Shown here piece by piece: positions 1 to 10,965 of a stretch of DNA of 64,000 nucleotides. The position numbers and the translations under genes are program-made. The first letter of the stretch is position 1. Each line of letters opens with the position of its first letter. The notes beneath the pieces were generated by a model that did no database searches, had not been told where the DNA came from, and worked only from the letters and a program-made list of their open reading frames with translations. Origin of the DNA: Lotus japonicus (lineage: Eukaryota > Streptophyta > Magnoliopsida > Fabales > Fabaceae); assembly GCF_012489685.1 (NCBI RefSeq), contig NC_080045.1, positions 439,001 to 503,000 of the forward strand, given 5' to 3'.

Positions 1-1
1 A

Positions 2-199
2 CTCAGCCAGCTGGAACTGAACTTTCTGGAAGAGAAGGAGTCAGTGGAAAGAAGACTCAAGACTATAGAAGATAGTCTGGAGAGGGATGAACTGAACATC
101 AAACTCAACAACATAGAGTATTCATTGGATCGTCTGGAGAAGGAGAGGGTAAAGCAGCGCCAAGAATGCAGAAGAATGAGGAAGGATCCTTCATTCTAG
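2..199 (+). CDS. Partial ORF, coiled-coil C-terminus, unknown
   Basis: An open frame enters from the left edge and stops at TAG 197-199, giving 65 visible codons. The peptide is highly charged with leucines in a heptad-like pattern (for example LEEKESVERRLKTIEDSLER), so a coiled coil is likely. It is not in the frame or strand of the neighbouring envelope-like ORF, which runs the other way and ends at 386. C-terminal coiled coils are common in plant retroelement accessory ORFs, so this may be the tail of such an ORF from an element lying to the left; that is inference. Positions 200-385 after it are AT-rich with a short TA run near 278-288 and no gene. Confidence 0.4.
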   Translation, partial: LSQLELNFLEEKESVERRLKTIEDSLERDELNIKLNNIEYSLDRLEKERVKQRQECRRMRKDPSF

Positions 200-385
200 A
201 GTTAGGGAATAAAATGTATGATGTAATAAACATGAATTATCATGAATAAGAAAAAAAATTTGCAAACACAATGTCATATATATATATGCAGAGATAAACG
301 ACGAGTAAGCAAAACATAGCAAATAATGCAAATAAAAATAAAAGTAAAATAAATTAAGAAGGAAAAACGAAAGAAATCCTAAAAA

Positions 386-3247
386 CTAAGGCTTGTCAGA
401 ACGACGCAGGAGTTCTTGAAGAGCTTGCTTCATTTCCAGCAGCAGAGTCTCATGAGAGTTGAGACGTTGTTCCATGATGTCAAGTCTGGAAGAGCTTGGC
501 TGGGTAGAGGTAGAGGGAACATTCTGAGCAGAGTGAGGAGCTTGAGTGGAATCAGAAGCAACATGAGTGAAAACCACTGGTGCAAGAGCTTGACATCTAA
601 GAGCTTCAGCTTCAGCTTCTAGTCTCTCAGCCTCTAATCTTGCATTTTCAGCTTGTGCAGCCTCTTGACGTGCAGCTTCTTCTGCTTGCTCTTTCTTTCT
701 TCTGGCTTCCTCAACAGCTTCAAGTAACTTAGTTCTTTGCTGTTGTTCATGCAGAGCAACTCTTCTGTTAAACCGCTGATTGGCAGCCTCAATCCTCTGA
801 TCCCTTTCAGCAGTGAGATGACTCATCATAATAGGAACTTGAGCAACTAACCAAGTACTCAGACGATTCCATTCTTCAGCAACAGAGTCAGAGTTCTCAC
901 TAAGGTCAGTGTGACCTTGCACATTGCGAATCATCAGTGAAGCTTCATGATTAAAAACACTGATGCACTCAGAAAGAGAGTTTGGCCTTAGGTAGGTATA
1001 GGGAACAATGGAGAGATTGGTTTCAGGAGAGGTGGGGTGGTTGCTGCTGTTTGCCTCAGAGGCACCTTGAGGAGAACCGACATCGAAAGTATGGACATTT
1101 GAAGTGTGGGGTTCAAGGTTTGGTTCAGAAGTTTCAACCTGAGGGTGTGGTGATCTAACCGAAGAGTGGTTAGACACTGAGTTTTCTGGTTCTGGCTGAA
1201 TGGGTTCTTGTTGAATTTGGTCTGGTTGAACTTGTCGGGCTAAAGGGTCTGCTTCATGCAAGGGGTCAGCCAGGATAGGATGATCAGGGTCAACTAGACG
1301 TTCTAGTCTAGGTCCAGGGTATCTCCTAGGGCTAGGTACTGTGTGGTAGTACTCTGGAATGGCAGACTCTTTTTCTTTCCTAACTTCGTGAAATTTACGA
1401 AGTGATTCAGAGTTGTTGGAGGGTGAGGAGTCAGCAACATTGGTAGGAAATGATACAGGAGTATAAGGAGTTGAGGAATTTGTATCAGTTGTTCTACGAG
1501 CAGGACGTTCTGATGCTCTGGGGACAGAGTGATCAGAAGGTCTGGGTTCAGGTTCTGGTTGGTCGAGAATAATGGGTTCAGAGGTTAGTGGGTTGTATTG
1601 AATGGTAATGGGTGAGGTTGGTTCAGAGGGACGTGTAGTCTGAAGCATGTTCCAAAGAGGTGCTTCTTGTTGGGAAGCTTGGAAAAATGAAGACCTTGGT
1701 GAATTTGGTGGAGATATGATTTGGTCAGCTGGTTGAGACTCTGGGATAGGAGTGAGTTGGGTGGTAGTGCGGTTAAGGAGTGTAGAGATGGGGAGTGCAT
1801 CAAGTGAATTTAAATCATCATCAGATTCAGTAACAGCAGACTTACTTGATGATCATACGGAAGACCGAGTCACTCTGGCAGAAGTCTCCATTCTGATGAC
1901 ATGAGCAGCTGGTTCCACACGAGTTGGTTTCTCCACAATTCTGACTTGCTTCTTTTTCTTCTTAGGAGGAGGAGCATCACCATCATCACCATCAAATGTA
2001 GCATCTGGTTTGGTGGGTTCCTCGTGCTTCCTCTTAGATCTGTCAGCTTTCTTCTTCTTCTTCTGATCATCAGACTCTTCAGAAGATTCCTCCAAGACCA
2101 TTTTTCTCAGAACTTTCCTCTTGGGAGGAGAGTCAAACTCTGGAGCTGGTGGCAATTGTCTGAAGAACTCGTCCACATCAATCTCATACCCTTGTTTCTT
2201 CAGATCGTAAATGTAGCACAAAATAGCTTCTGGGTTATCTGCTTGGGACCACAGAGGGTAATCATTCAGGGGCACCCTTCTTTGTCTTACTTTATCAGAA
2301 GTATCTTCATGAGCAGGGGCAACCTTCTTCTTGACCAATCGCATATTCTTCAAAGATGTGGATGTGAAGACATCACCAACAATTGTTGACAAATCCTCTG
2401 TGCATCCTGCCTTGATCAGATCTTCTATGAACTTGCTCTCAAAGAAAAGTTCTGAAAGCAGTCTCCCAAAAGGGATGTACTTGATAGAAGACTTGATGGA
2501 GGCAGTGGTTCTGGATTTCCTGATACACTCTTTCAGGTAAGAGAACAGGAAGAAAGGAAGGAAGATCTTCCTAAGATCCTGAATGAAGAACAGCATCGCC
2601 TTCTGGCAGAAGTTGATGTAATCAGAAGAGCTTCCCTTTGGCCTCTGGTTGATGCAGTGAAGCAGAATCTTGTGCTAGATCCTTAGCTTGGGATGAAGAT
2701 CCACCACTTTGTAGTCGCTCTTGCCAGGTTTGTATGTTGTGTAAAGAACCTTGTTGGTTTCATCCTTGGTTATGGGTTTCACCTTTGATTCCGTCAGTTG
2801 GAATCTATACCCAGTTCCAGTGTGTGAACCCAGAAGATCAACAATAGACTTCTCAGTGATGATTATTCTCCTTCCAGCAATGTAGGAAACCACTTGTGTG
2901 TCATCGCAGTCGGCATGTTTCCAGAATTCCTTGACCAATTTGTCATAGATTGGACCTCGAAGCCTGTTGAAGTATTCTTCCCAGCCTTGAACATGTACTC
3001 TAGGACGAAGATCATACCCATTAGCAGCTATATTATCCAGGTTGAATCTCCATTCAGCAAGCACCTGGAGTTCTTCCGGAGCAAAAACACAGTGAACGGC
3101 ACAGCCCCGTTCTGCAATTGGAATCATCTTCTCTTGAGCTTGCCCTTGACCTGGAGTTTCAGGACCCAATTGACCTGTAGCTTGGCCTACTACCATATGA
3201 GGAAATCTGGTTGCATCTGTAGTTTCTCTTCTGTTGGGTCTAACCAT
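386..3247 (-). pseudogene. Envelope-like ORF of SIRE-A, two in-frame stops
   Basis: One minus-strand frame of 954 codons, from the ATG at 3245-3247 (MVRPNRRETTDA) to the stop at 386-388, is interrupted only by TAG at 2675-2677 (codon 191) and TGA at 1853-1855 (codon 465). The N-terminal third resembles the putative plant transposon domain found in envelope-like ORFs of SIRE elements (KEFWKHADCDDTQVVSYIAG). The middle holds lysine-rich clusters near 1950-2060 that could act as nuclear localisation signals, and acidic serine-rich stretches. The last third is Pro/Ser/Thr-rich, then a long Glu/Ala/Arg coiled coil (about 580-825). I see no clear signal peptide; one hydrophobic patch lies near 2530-2600. 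The role of such proteins is unproven. The upstream ATG at 3433 is less likely because the sequence between is simple and matches non-coding spacer in the other copy. Confidence 0.7.
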
Positions 3248-3475
3248 CTTGAAGGCGGTTGAAGGTTTTGAGTAGAAAGAAGAAGGATGAATAGAGAGAG
3301 AGAGAGAGATCGTGGGGATAAGGATTTGAGAAACTGAAGAGAGATAAGGTAAAACCGTAAGTGTAGGAGAACGTGTGTGTATAGTGGGTTTTGAAAAATA
3401 ACCGTTGTTGATCAAAAAGCAAATTAAAATCAACGGTTAAAAATTAAAGACGTGATAGTAACAGTTAATACACAA
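3248..3475 (-). other. SIRE-A spacer before the envelope-like ORF
   Basis: Read on the minus strand this matches the spacer at about 42120-42240 downstream of pol in SIRE-B (shared blocks around CAACGGTTATTT and ACTATACACACACGTTCTC). A GA run lies at 3294-3309. The homology stops at about 3475, where Athila LTR sequence begins. No gene seen. Confidence 0.6.
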
Positions 3476-3614
3476 CTTGGGCGCCTAGGCGCTAGTGCAT
3501 TTTTTCAGAGGGTCAGGGAATTGGCGCCCCGGCGCTAGGAATTGGCGCCTAGGCGCCAATTAGGGTCCATAGAACATGTTTTTGCATGCAATTGGCGCTC
3601 AGGCGCCCTGAATT
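3476..3614 (+). repeat. Fragment of Athila 5' LTR
   Basis: Matches 23393-23555 of the 3' LTR (the GGCGCC-rich stretch, the block GTGCATTTTTTCAGAGGGTC and the block GGGTCCATAGAACATG), but lacks one roughly 28-bp repeat unit. Homology begins abruptly at about 3476 against SIRE-A spacer and ends at about 3614, where gag-side sequence follows. Confidence 0.8.
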
Positions 3615-3724
3615 AGATGCAAGCCCACATTGAGGCAAGGATCCAAGAGGGTATCACCCTCCGTTTGCGAGAATAAGAAGTTGAGAATGCCAACCGAACT
3701 CTTCGGGAACTAACTTCGGGGTCC

Positions 3725-5113
3725 ATGAGCTTTGACTATCCCGGAAGTATTGTCATCCCCGAAGGAGTTGGGAACTTTGAGTTGAGACCGGCATTCATCA
3801 ACATGGTGAGCCAAAGCCAATATGGTGGAGGATCCTCGGAAGATCCTCATGCTCATATGGAGAGGTTCATCCGTAATTGCAACACATATCGGGTGATGAA
3901 CGTTCCTTCGGAAGCAATCCGGTTGAGCTTATTTCCCTTCTCTTTGAAGGACGCAGCAGAGGATTGGCTGAACTCACAACCTCAAGGGAGTCTCACTACT
4001 TGGGAAGACCTTGCAGAAAAATTCACAACGAGGTTCTTCCCAAGGTCCCTCTTGAGGAAATTGAAGAATGACATCATGACTTTCGCACAATCCACAGATG
4101 AAAATCTTTATGAGGCTTGGGAGCACTTTAAGAAGCTTTTGAGGAAATGTCCTCAACACAATCTCACCCAAGCGGAATGTGTGGCGAAGTTCTATGATGG
4201 GTTACTATATTCATCACGGTTTGGCTTGGATGCGGCTTCAAGTGGGGAGTTCGATGCTCTTTCCCCACAAGCGGGGTATAATTTGATAGAGAAAATGGTG
4301 ATGAGAGCCATGAACTCCGAGAATGAACGCCAAATCCGAAGAAGTTCTTTTGAAGTGGAAACTTATGACAAGCTCATAGCCTCCAACAAGCAACTCTCCG
4401 AGGAAGTAGCGGAAATCTGAAAGCATATAAAGGAGACCAAGTCAATTGGAGCAAGAGTAACTTGTTTGGAGTGCAAATTTTGTGGTGAATCTCATGATAG
4501 TAATCAGTGTACTGTCAATGATGATGTTAGCAAGGTCAGAACATTGACTCAAGGAGGAAAAACTCCAACCTCAGAACAAGGTCCTCTTGACCAGCCGCAA
4601 ATTGTTGTGAAGACGGTTGGCAAGAAGAGTCTTGAAGAGCTGATTGAAGGATTTATTGATCATACAACGAGCAATTACAAGAGCCATGAGATGGCTATAA
4701 AAAGCTTGCAGAGTCAATTGGGACAACTAGCGAAACAAATGTCCGAAAATCACCAAGGTAAGTTCTCTTCTGAAACTTTAACTTTAACCGAGCAAGAAAA
4801 TACTGCTGTTGTTTCTACTAGGAGTGGAAGGGTGTTACAAGAGCCAGAGAAAAAAGTTGAGGGAGAGAAAAATGAGGAAGCTGAGGTAGAAAGAGATGAG
4901 GGTGTTGTGGAGGAAAGAGCTAGAGAGCCCACTAGGACTAGGGTTGTAAACACTCACATCCCTGAGATCCGCAAGATTCCATTTCCCAAGGCTTTGGTGA
5001 AGAAAAATTTGGATAAACAATTTTCTAAGTTCTTGGAGGTTTTTAAGAAACTCCATATTAATATCCCTTTTCTGAAGCCTTGGAGCAAATGTCAATCTAT
5101 GCTAAGTTCATGA
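3725..5113 (+). pseudogene. Athila-like gag, one stop and one frameshift
   Basis: The gag capsid-like region (Retrotrans_gag type) covers about 3800-4400: HMERFIRNCNTYRVMNVPS, then SLKDAAEDWLNSQ and LAEKFTTRFFP. The frame is closed by TGA at 4418-4420 but continues in the same frame from 4421 (a CGA to TGA change would explain it). A cysteine cluster CKFCGESHDSNQC (Cx2Cx3Hx4C) near 4470-4510 is a zinc-knuckle-like motif. From about 5060 the frame is lost by a small indel, and the protease continues in another frame (5080 on), overlapping the gag tail. Upstream of 3725 the same frame is stopped at 3674, so the true N-terminus is missing. Gag would package element RNA in cytoplasmic particles; this copy is not functional. 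Confidence 0.8.
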
Positions 5114-5510
5114 AAGATATCCTCAGTAAGAGAAGGAAGTTGAGTGAGGTCGATGAAACTATCTTGATGACCGAAGAGTGTAGTGCCATTTTGCAAAGAA
5201 AGATGCCCAAAAAGAGGAGAGACCCCGAGAGCTTTATTATTCCGGTAGAGATAGAGGGGTTAACTATGGTAGAAGCCTTGTGTGATTTTGGAGCGAGTAT
5301 CAACTTGATGCCGCTTAGTATGTTTAAAAGGTTGAACTTAGGAGAGGTTACCCCAACTATGATTTCTTTGCAAATGGCGAATAGGTCCTTAAAAACCCCT
5401 TACGGGATCATTGAAGATGTTGTGGTTAAGGTGGATAAGTTTGTCTTCCCAGTGGATTTTGTCATTTTAGACATGGAAGAGGACTCTAAAGTCCCTCTCA
5501 TATTGGGGAG
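5080..5510 (+). pseudogene. Athila-like protease, left part, cut by LTR insertion
   Basis: The frame carries the retropepsin-like active site as VEALCDFGASINLMP near 5265-5315, with the Asp-X-Gly-Ala form usual in Athila elements. It runs to 5510, where the solo LTR at 5511 starts; the apparent further reading to 5607 is LTR sequence. The domain resumes at 18404 after the insertion, and the two halves share one copy of the duplicated target GGGAG. A protease would cut the gag-pol polyprotein. Confidence 0.8.
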
Positions 5511-5993
5511 TGTAACACCCCGATTTCGGTGGCGTCACTTTAGTAACCAGAAGAAAATAAAAGCGGAAAAACGTGAATTTTTTTTTTTCGATATTTGTTT
5601 TCAGTAAATAAAGACTCGTCGGATTTAAAGATGCATTGACGAAAGATAAACAAGACTAATATACAATATATACACTCCCCACAGTAACCAGTAAGCCACG
5701 TCACGAGTAACCTCCAGTGACGGCAAAGTAGTGCCTGACGGCAAATATGTACAGCACAAAATATAAAGTCAGTATCCTGATATACAGTCCTCCAAAAAGA
5801 AAGTAGGTCAGCTCAAAACAGTCCGAAGACCTCCTAATCCGACCAACTCCCTGTGACTCCCGTCAAGAGAACCACACAAAAAGCTATAGGTCGGGGACCT
5901 ACCCTGCCCCAAAATGAGAAAAACTGATGATCAGAGCCACGACGCTACTCCTACCCTAATCCCGACTAGAGGAGTACTACACACCACTCCCAA

Positions 5994-6476
5994 CTACGCG
6001 TCACCATGATCTTCGTCTGAATCTGAATCCAAGACGATCACGTCGATGACGGCATCGGTCCTCGCAGCGGGTTCCACGGGTACTGTACCCGAACCCAAGA
6101 CAGCAGCAGCCGCGACGGTGGGTGAGCTAGACTCAAACGAAGCGCCTCCTACAGGCAACTCCTCTGAAGGGTCCTCCTCGTCCTCAGATGAAGGTGGCAG
6201 TACCACAACTCCAGGGCCACAATGCACGCCTGGTGGTAGGTTGAAGCTAACCGTGTGGCGTCTCAAGACTCCTTGCGTCAGGTTCCCCATTCGGTCCACG
6301 TGGTCCTCCATAATACGCCCCGTGTAAATGGCTCGGTGACCTGCGGGGTCGACCACCCAAGAGCCCGGGGTGTCTGTATCAAGCAACTCAAATCTGGTCC
6401 CCCCCGTAGGGACGACCATCTCGAACCAGTCGGACACCGACATCATCTGACAAAAAGGGCATACATAGCCCCCCAT
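5994..6476 (-). CDS. ORF inside the LTR (sense to the LTR), unknown
   Basis: A 160-codon GC-rich ORF in the R/U5 part of the solo LTR, downstream of its TATA box in the sense direction. It begins MGGYVCPFCQMM, but a better start may be the ATG pair at 6441-6446, directly after a splice-acceptor-like tract (pyrimidines then CAG). The opening block DWFEMVVPTGGTR is echoed in the LTR at 42249-46139 (DWFTMVHPSGETR, near 42830-42890), also right after a CAG tract. The C-terminus is acidic (DSDSDEDHGDA). I do not recognise a domain. It may be a coding exon or leader ORF retained in the long LTR, or chance coding in GC-rich DNA. Confidence 0.35.
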   Translation of the reverse strand: MGGYVCPFCQMMSVSDWFEMVVPTGGTRFELLDTDTPGSWVVDPAGHRAIYTGRIMEDHVDRMGNLTQGVLRRHTVSFNLPPGVHCGPGVVVLPPSSEDEEDPSEELPVGGASFESSSPTVAAAAVLGSGTVPVEPAARTDAVIDVIVLDSDSDEDHGDA

Positions 6477-6617
6477 ACACAGGTAGCACGCGCAAGGGTC
6501 AACTCAAAGAATTACATAATAGTACATCCAATAGGCAAAAATTAAGTAGTGGCCACATATGCTTAATTACGAATGTCAATATTATAAATGGCAAAACCTG
6601 TCAAATAGGAATATGTA

Positions 6618-6752
6618 ACATTTGCTGGCAAATAACATATCTCAAAAGTGTAGTCATTTGCTGGCAAATAACATATGTAACATTTGCTGGCAAATAACAT
6701 ATCTCAAAACCTGTCAAATAACATATGTAACATTTGCTGGCAAATAACATAT
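6618..6752. repeat. Minisatellite in LTR
   Basis: Four copies of a unit containing ATTTGCTGGCAAATAACATA, spaced irregularly. The tandem is absent from the equivalent part of the LTR at 42249-46139, so it is private to this copy. Confidence 0.8.
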
Positions 6753-7204
6753 GCAAAGGAACAAGATGCATTCCGGAGGGATGGGCACCAACGAGTCAGC
6801 CCTAACACCAGCCACGGTGGGACCATTTCTGCTCGGGTGTCTCTTATACCAAACAAAGTGTAGTCAGATCAACAGTAAACCCGCAGGCCTGCCATTTCCG
6901 TCTGCTACCAAGAATCACCGCAGTGTTCTTACATGGAAATCCGGGTCTTATGACCATTTTTGGAATCCAACGAGGTCCGGCATCCCACTGTGTATTAACC
7001 TCAATGAGTGCATGAATGCAAGTGGTTAGCCAAACAACGTCTCCGACCTCACTCGTCACGTCGTCACGTGTTCTAGCTAACTAATTGTCTCTAAAAAGAA
7101 TACCCTAAGGTAAATGTCGATTCTGCGAAAAAAGACAATTAATAATAAAAAGTAACTCATGATGATTTCTCGAATCATCTGACTCATCTCCATCCGATGG
7201 TCAA

Positions 7205-7430
7205 AAACTGCTCAGCGAGCAAAAAGTACCAATGTACTTGGAAACTACCCGTTTCCCGGCTTATCTTTCAGATAGCCCAACAACAAATCAGCTCATCGAG
7301 CGAAAGAGTATCAACATACCCGAAAACTTATTACTTTCTCGGCTTATCCTTTAGATAGCCCAAACAACAAATCAGCTCATCGAGCGAAAGAGTATTAACA
7401 TACTCGGAAACTCATTACTTTCCCCAAAAC
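7205..7430. repeat. Imperfect tandem repeat in LTR, about 80-100 bp unit
   Basis: Three partial copies share GCTCAGCGAGCAAAAAGTA or CTCATCGAGCGAAAGAGTAT followed by a stretch ending in GATAGCCCAAACAAC. Copy-specific expansion within the LTR. Confidence 0.7.
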
Positions 7431-8741
7431 TTGGACTCGGCGACACTTCTCATTTTCCAAAAACTAATATTCATGTCTTAAGCTCTTAATTGAATTGGTA
7501 ATCATTAATTAAAGATTCAGAGGTTGTTTAATGTCTTATGAATTTTCCTTGTAAAATAATTTCCATTTAGTTTTGCCTCAAATCTTATATGTTTCAAAAG
7601 ATCTCATAATCCCAAGTAATTCCCAGAGAAGGTCTCGATCCATCAAAACAACGACAAGGCCCGAAACTCTGTTCGTCCTGTCAAACTTTCTCAAAATCTC
7701 ACAATAAATTATGGCACAACAGCCAGTTATCCTCACTCTGACGAATAACAGATATATGTGTATTTGCATAATCAAAGCAACACAATCCAACAGTCAAGGC
7801 ACATATATCAACACGTTGAAAAATAACCATGTAGCACTTAGCATATAAGGAAAATATCACACATCCTAGATTAACCAGGTAGCACATAGCACATAAATCA
7901 ACCTCAACAACAATCAAGCAATAAAAGATTATCAATTGTCAGCCGTAGCCTCAGAAAACATTTTTCCCAATCAAACACAATCAAGTGCATAAACAATAAA
8001 GCAAGTCGAAATCGTCGACACCTAATTCATTATCTAGTATTCAGTGAGAATGTAAGACCTGGATTTTCAGAACAAGCTAATTTCCGACTCACGCGTAGAA
8101 TCAGTGTAAGCGTGACAGGAGTTTGATATTTGAGAAAGATTAATGAAGAAGAAAGTTCAGGAATTGCGTGAGGAATGTCGCGTAGTTGCTTTCAGAGTTA
8201 GTGCGAGTCGTCTGCACACCTGCCTTATGGCGAGCATGTCCAGAATCGGTTATTTCGCTTCTAGAGCAACGTTTTAAGTGAGATTTCGAATCCTTGGAAA
8301 ATTTAAAGATTCTCTTTATTTTTCCTTCGACCAGCATTTCATTTCGGAACTCTGGACTGTACGCACGATAGTATTCACTTTTCGGAAGTTCGACGACGCT
8401 AATTTTTTTGCTTCGAAACCCTAGATTCGAGCGATGGATGAAGACTTTTTCTATTCGGGACTTCTAACGAAGTTTCCGTCCGCGTTGCCAGATTTTTTTC
8501 GACGTTTCCAATCTTTCTTCAGAAGGAAGTTTTGTCGTCTGAGCATCACGGCAAAAAGTAGTTTTTCGGGACAGATTCACTTACACCGCTTTTGGGATTT
8601 TAGATATCGTTTTTCCCAAATCATAGATGTTTGTTTTGAGTTCTGGAATTCTGACGCCAGAATCTCTCTTAGAATTCCTCGGTGATCGTGCTGCAAAAAT
8701 TGGAATCGCGAAATTTTCATTTTCCCGCGATTTCACCCGCC

Positions 8742-8749
8742 TATAAATA
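8742..8749 (+). promoter_or_regulatory. TATA box of plus solo LTR
   Basis: TATAAATA in the context CACCCGCCTATAAATAGCGC, about 690 bp into the LTR. It predicts U3 of about 0.7 kb and a very long R/U5. The small ORF at 8434-8685 lies upstream of this site and would not be transcribed from it. Confidence 0.6.
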
Positions 8750-10179
8750 GCGCGAAAAAGCAAAATATCTCATTTTCTTTCCATTCAAGGGCCGCGAGTT
8801 TAGGGAGCAAGGGAGGAGAAGATTTTTCGCGAAAACTTGACTGATCTTCGTGCAGTTCGTCCCTACTTCTAGGTATTGAGGTAACTAGCATGATTCCTAC
8901 CTCTATTTACTGTTTCTGTTGCGTTTCTGAAGTCGTTTCTGTGCTCACAGTTTTGAGTTTTTTCTAAAATTTTCCGATTTCTCTGATTTCTTGCTTGGGT
9001 TATGTTCCTTACGTTCCCAAGAGCCCAAAACCTCTGTCAGTAAACGCTGATTGTGATTCAGTTGACAGGGATCTGAAAAACTGATTCAAAACCCTTTTTG
9101 TCTCACATTTCGAAACTTTATTGTCGAAAAGCTATAATCTGACTTCGTGCCTTTAGGATTTGTTGTCACGGATGTCATAAGGATCAATGCTGTCAAATTT
9201 GTTTTCAGAACAGATAACTTTGAAGTTTCGAGCCTTTATTTTGGACCAAAATGCCCCTGGATAGTCGTATTTCGACTCGATTGTCCGAAAATTGTTCTGA
9301 CAGTTTCTTTGCCTTAGTTTTACCCTAAAACTACCTTGTGAATTGATTTGATCGAAGAAAAAGAGCCGAAGCCCTTTTTCCTTTGAGGCCGTGGGCTATT
9401 TCCTTTAGGGGGGGGAGTTTTTCGTTTTCGAAAACTTGTCTTTTCGTACCCGGATGTCGTATTCTGAAGCTTTAATGCTTTTTCAATCGTTTATATGTTG
9501 TATTGCGATCGAACTAATCGATTTTGTTTGGATTCTGCTTTGTTTTCTCCGAGGTTCAGTTGAAGGAACTTTAGGAGCCTTTGCTTGCGAGACTGGAGCG
9601 GCTCGAGGTTAGGGCAACTTACATATTAGCTATGCTTTTTCAATTCGACTTATGCTTTACTTTGATGTTGCTTATGTTGATGAACTGATGTTATGATGTT
9701 TTCCATAACTGTTGAAGTTGAGATATTGTTGAATTGTGCGTTTTGACGCGACTTCGGAGTGGGGATTCATTGATCTGGTGATCTTTGATATTTCGGGTTG
9801 GATAAACAACCCTAGGCAAGTTCAAACTTAAGTTTTGAGACTTAGCCATTTGTTCGTATACTTAGACTTTCCCCGGAAATTTCTTGTGGGTGGTTTGTTT
9901 TTGGAAAACCTAGAATGAATAGAATTTTGAAAACTAGAGACTTTGGGAGACCTAGACTTTGAGAAATAAACTCATAACCTGACTAATCCAATTCGAAACG
10001 CTTTTACTAAAAGAATAATTATAGGGAACCTAAAGGAGAAAATGATTGCGAAAGACGGGGAAAAGTCGACTTTGTTGTGGGTTTGGAGAGTTTTGGAATT
10101 GGGGAGAGCCACTAAGGTGAGCTATGGTGATGATTGAAAGTCACCGAGTACTCTAGTACTCCTGGTAGTGTTGTTCGAG

Positions 10180-10300
10180 TCGTGTTGTATTGACCGACAC
10201 AGACTCTGGGTTTTGTTTGTGGGTTTTGTGGTGGGAGTTGTGTTGTATTGACCGACACTAACTCCGAGTCGTGTTGTATTGACCGATACTGACTCTGGTT
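10180..10300. repeat. Tandem repeat in solo LTR
   Basis: Three copies of GTGTTGTATTGACCGA(C/T)AC at about 10182, 10239 and 10271. Confidence 0.7.
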
Positions 10301-10384
10301 TTGAGTTTGGGTTTGAGCTAAACACTTATGTGGTGAGGACGAGTCGTGGTTTTGATAACCATATTGCACACATGCATATACGCG

Positions 10385-10785
10385 ATGAAGTGCCAAGCAG
10401 AGTACTTCGGTATAGCAGGAAGTAACGATCAGCCATGCAGAGTTGAATCGGTCCTGACTATACCTGGCACAACAGGAGGTAACGATCATCCATGTAGAGT
10501 TGTATCGTGCCTATTGATGTCCGGCATAGCAAGCAGAAATGGTCGAACCATGTAGAGTTTGTACCGTCTTGACTATAGCCAAAGGTGATAAGCGACGGCC
10601 GAGCAGAAATGGTTAAACACGAGGCCAGTGTTACGACCGTCTCGAGGTGCCCAACCTATAAGTGGCAATACCGTTGGTTTGTCCCGTCGCCAAGCAGAGT
10701 GACGTCGTTGATTTGTTCCGTCGCCAAGCAGAGTGACGTTGTTGATTTGTCCCGTCGCCAAGCAGAGTGACGTTATTCGGGTTTG
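10385..10785. repeat. Two tandem repeat blocks in solo LTR
   Basis: First, three or so diverged copies of a unit with AGCAGGAAGTAACGATCA and CCATGCAGAGTT (10385-10560). Second, three near-identical units of about 35 bp containing CGTCGCCAAGCAGAGTGACG (10682-10785). Confidence 0.75.
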
Positions 10786-10965
10786 TGTCTGCATATTCTG
10801 CATTGGCACACAATGCATCTTATTATGATGGACGTTGCATGACATATCGTGCACTCATAAACATCGTTATGTGTTTTGATGATTGAATTGTGTAAGAGAT
10901 TCGATAACATGCTATGTATATACCTTAAGGTAGGCAATACATAAATTATATGTATATATATACAA

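Noticed and set aside
1585..1803. 72-codon minus-strand ORF as a separate gene
   Set aside because: It overlaps the envelope-like frame in another frame; the main frame continues through this stretch.
8434..8685. 83-codon plus-strand ORF in the solo LTR
   Set aside because: It lies upstream of the LTR's own TATA box, is Phe/Arg-rich without a domain, and is not kept in the related LTRs.
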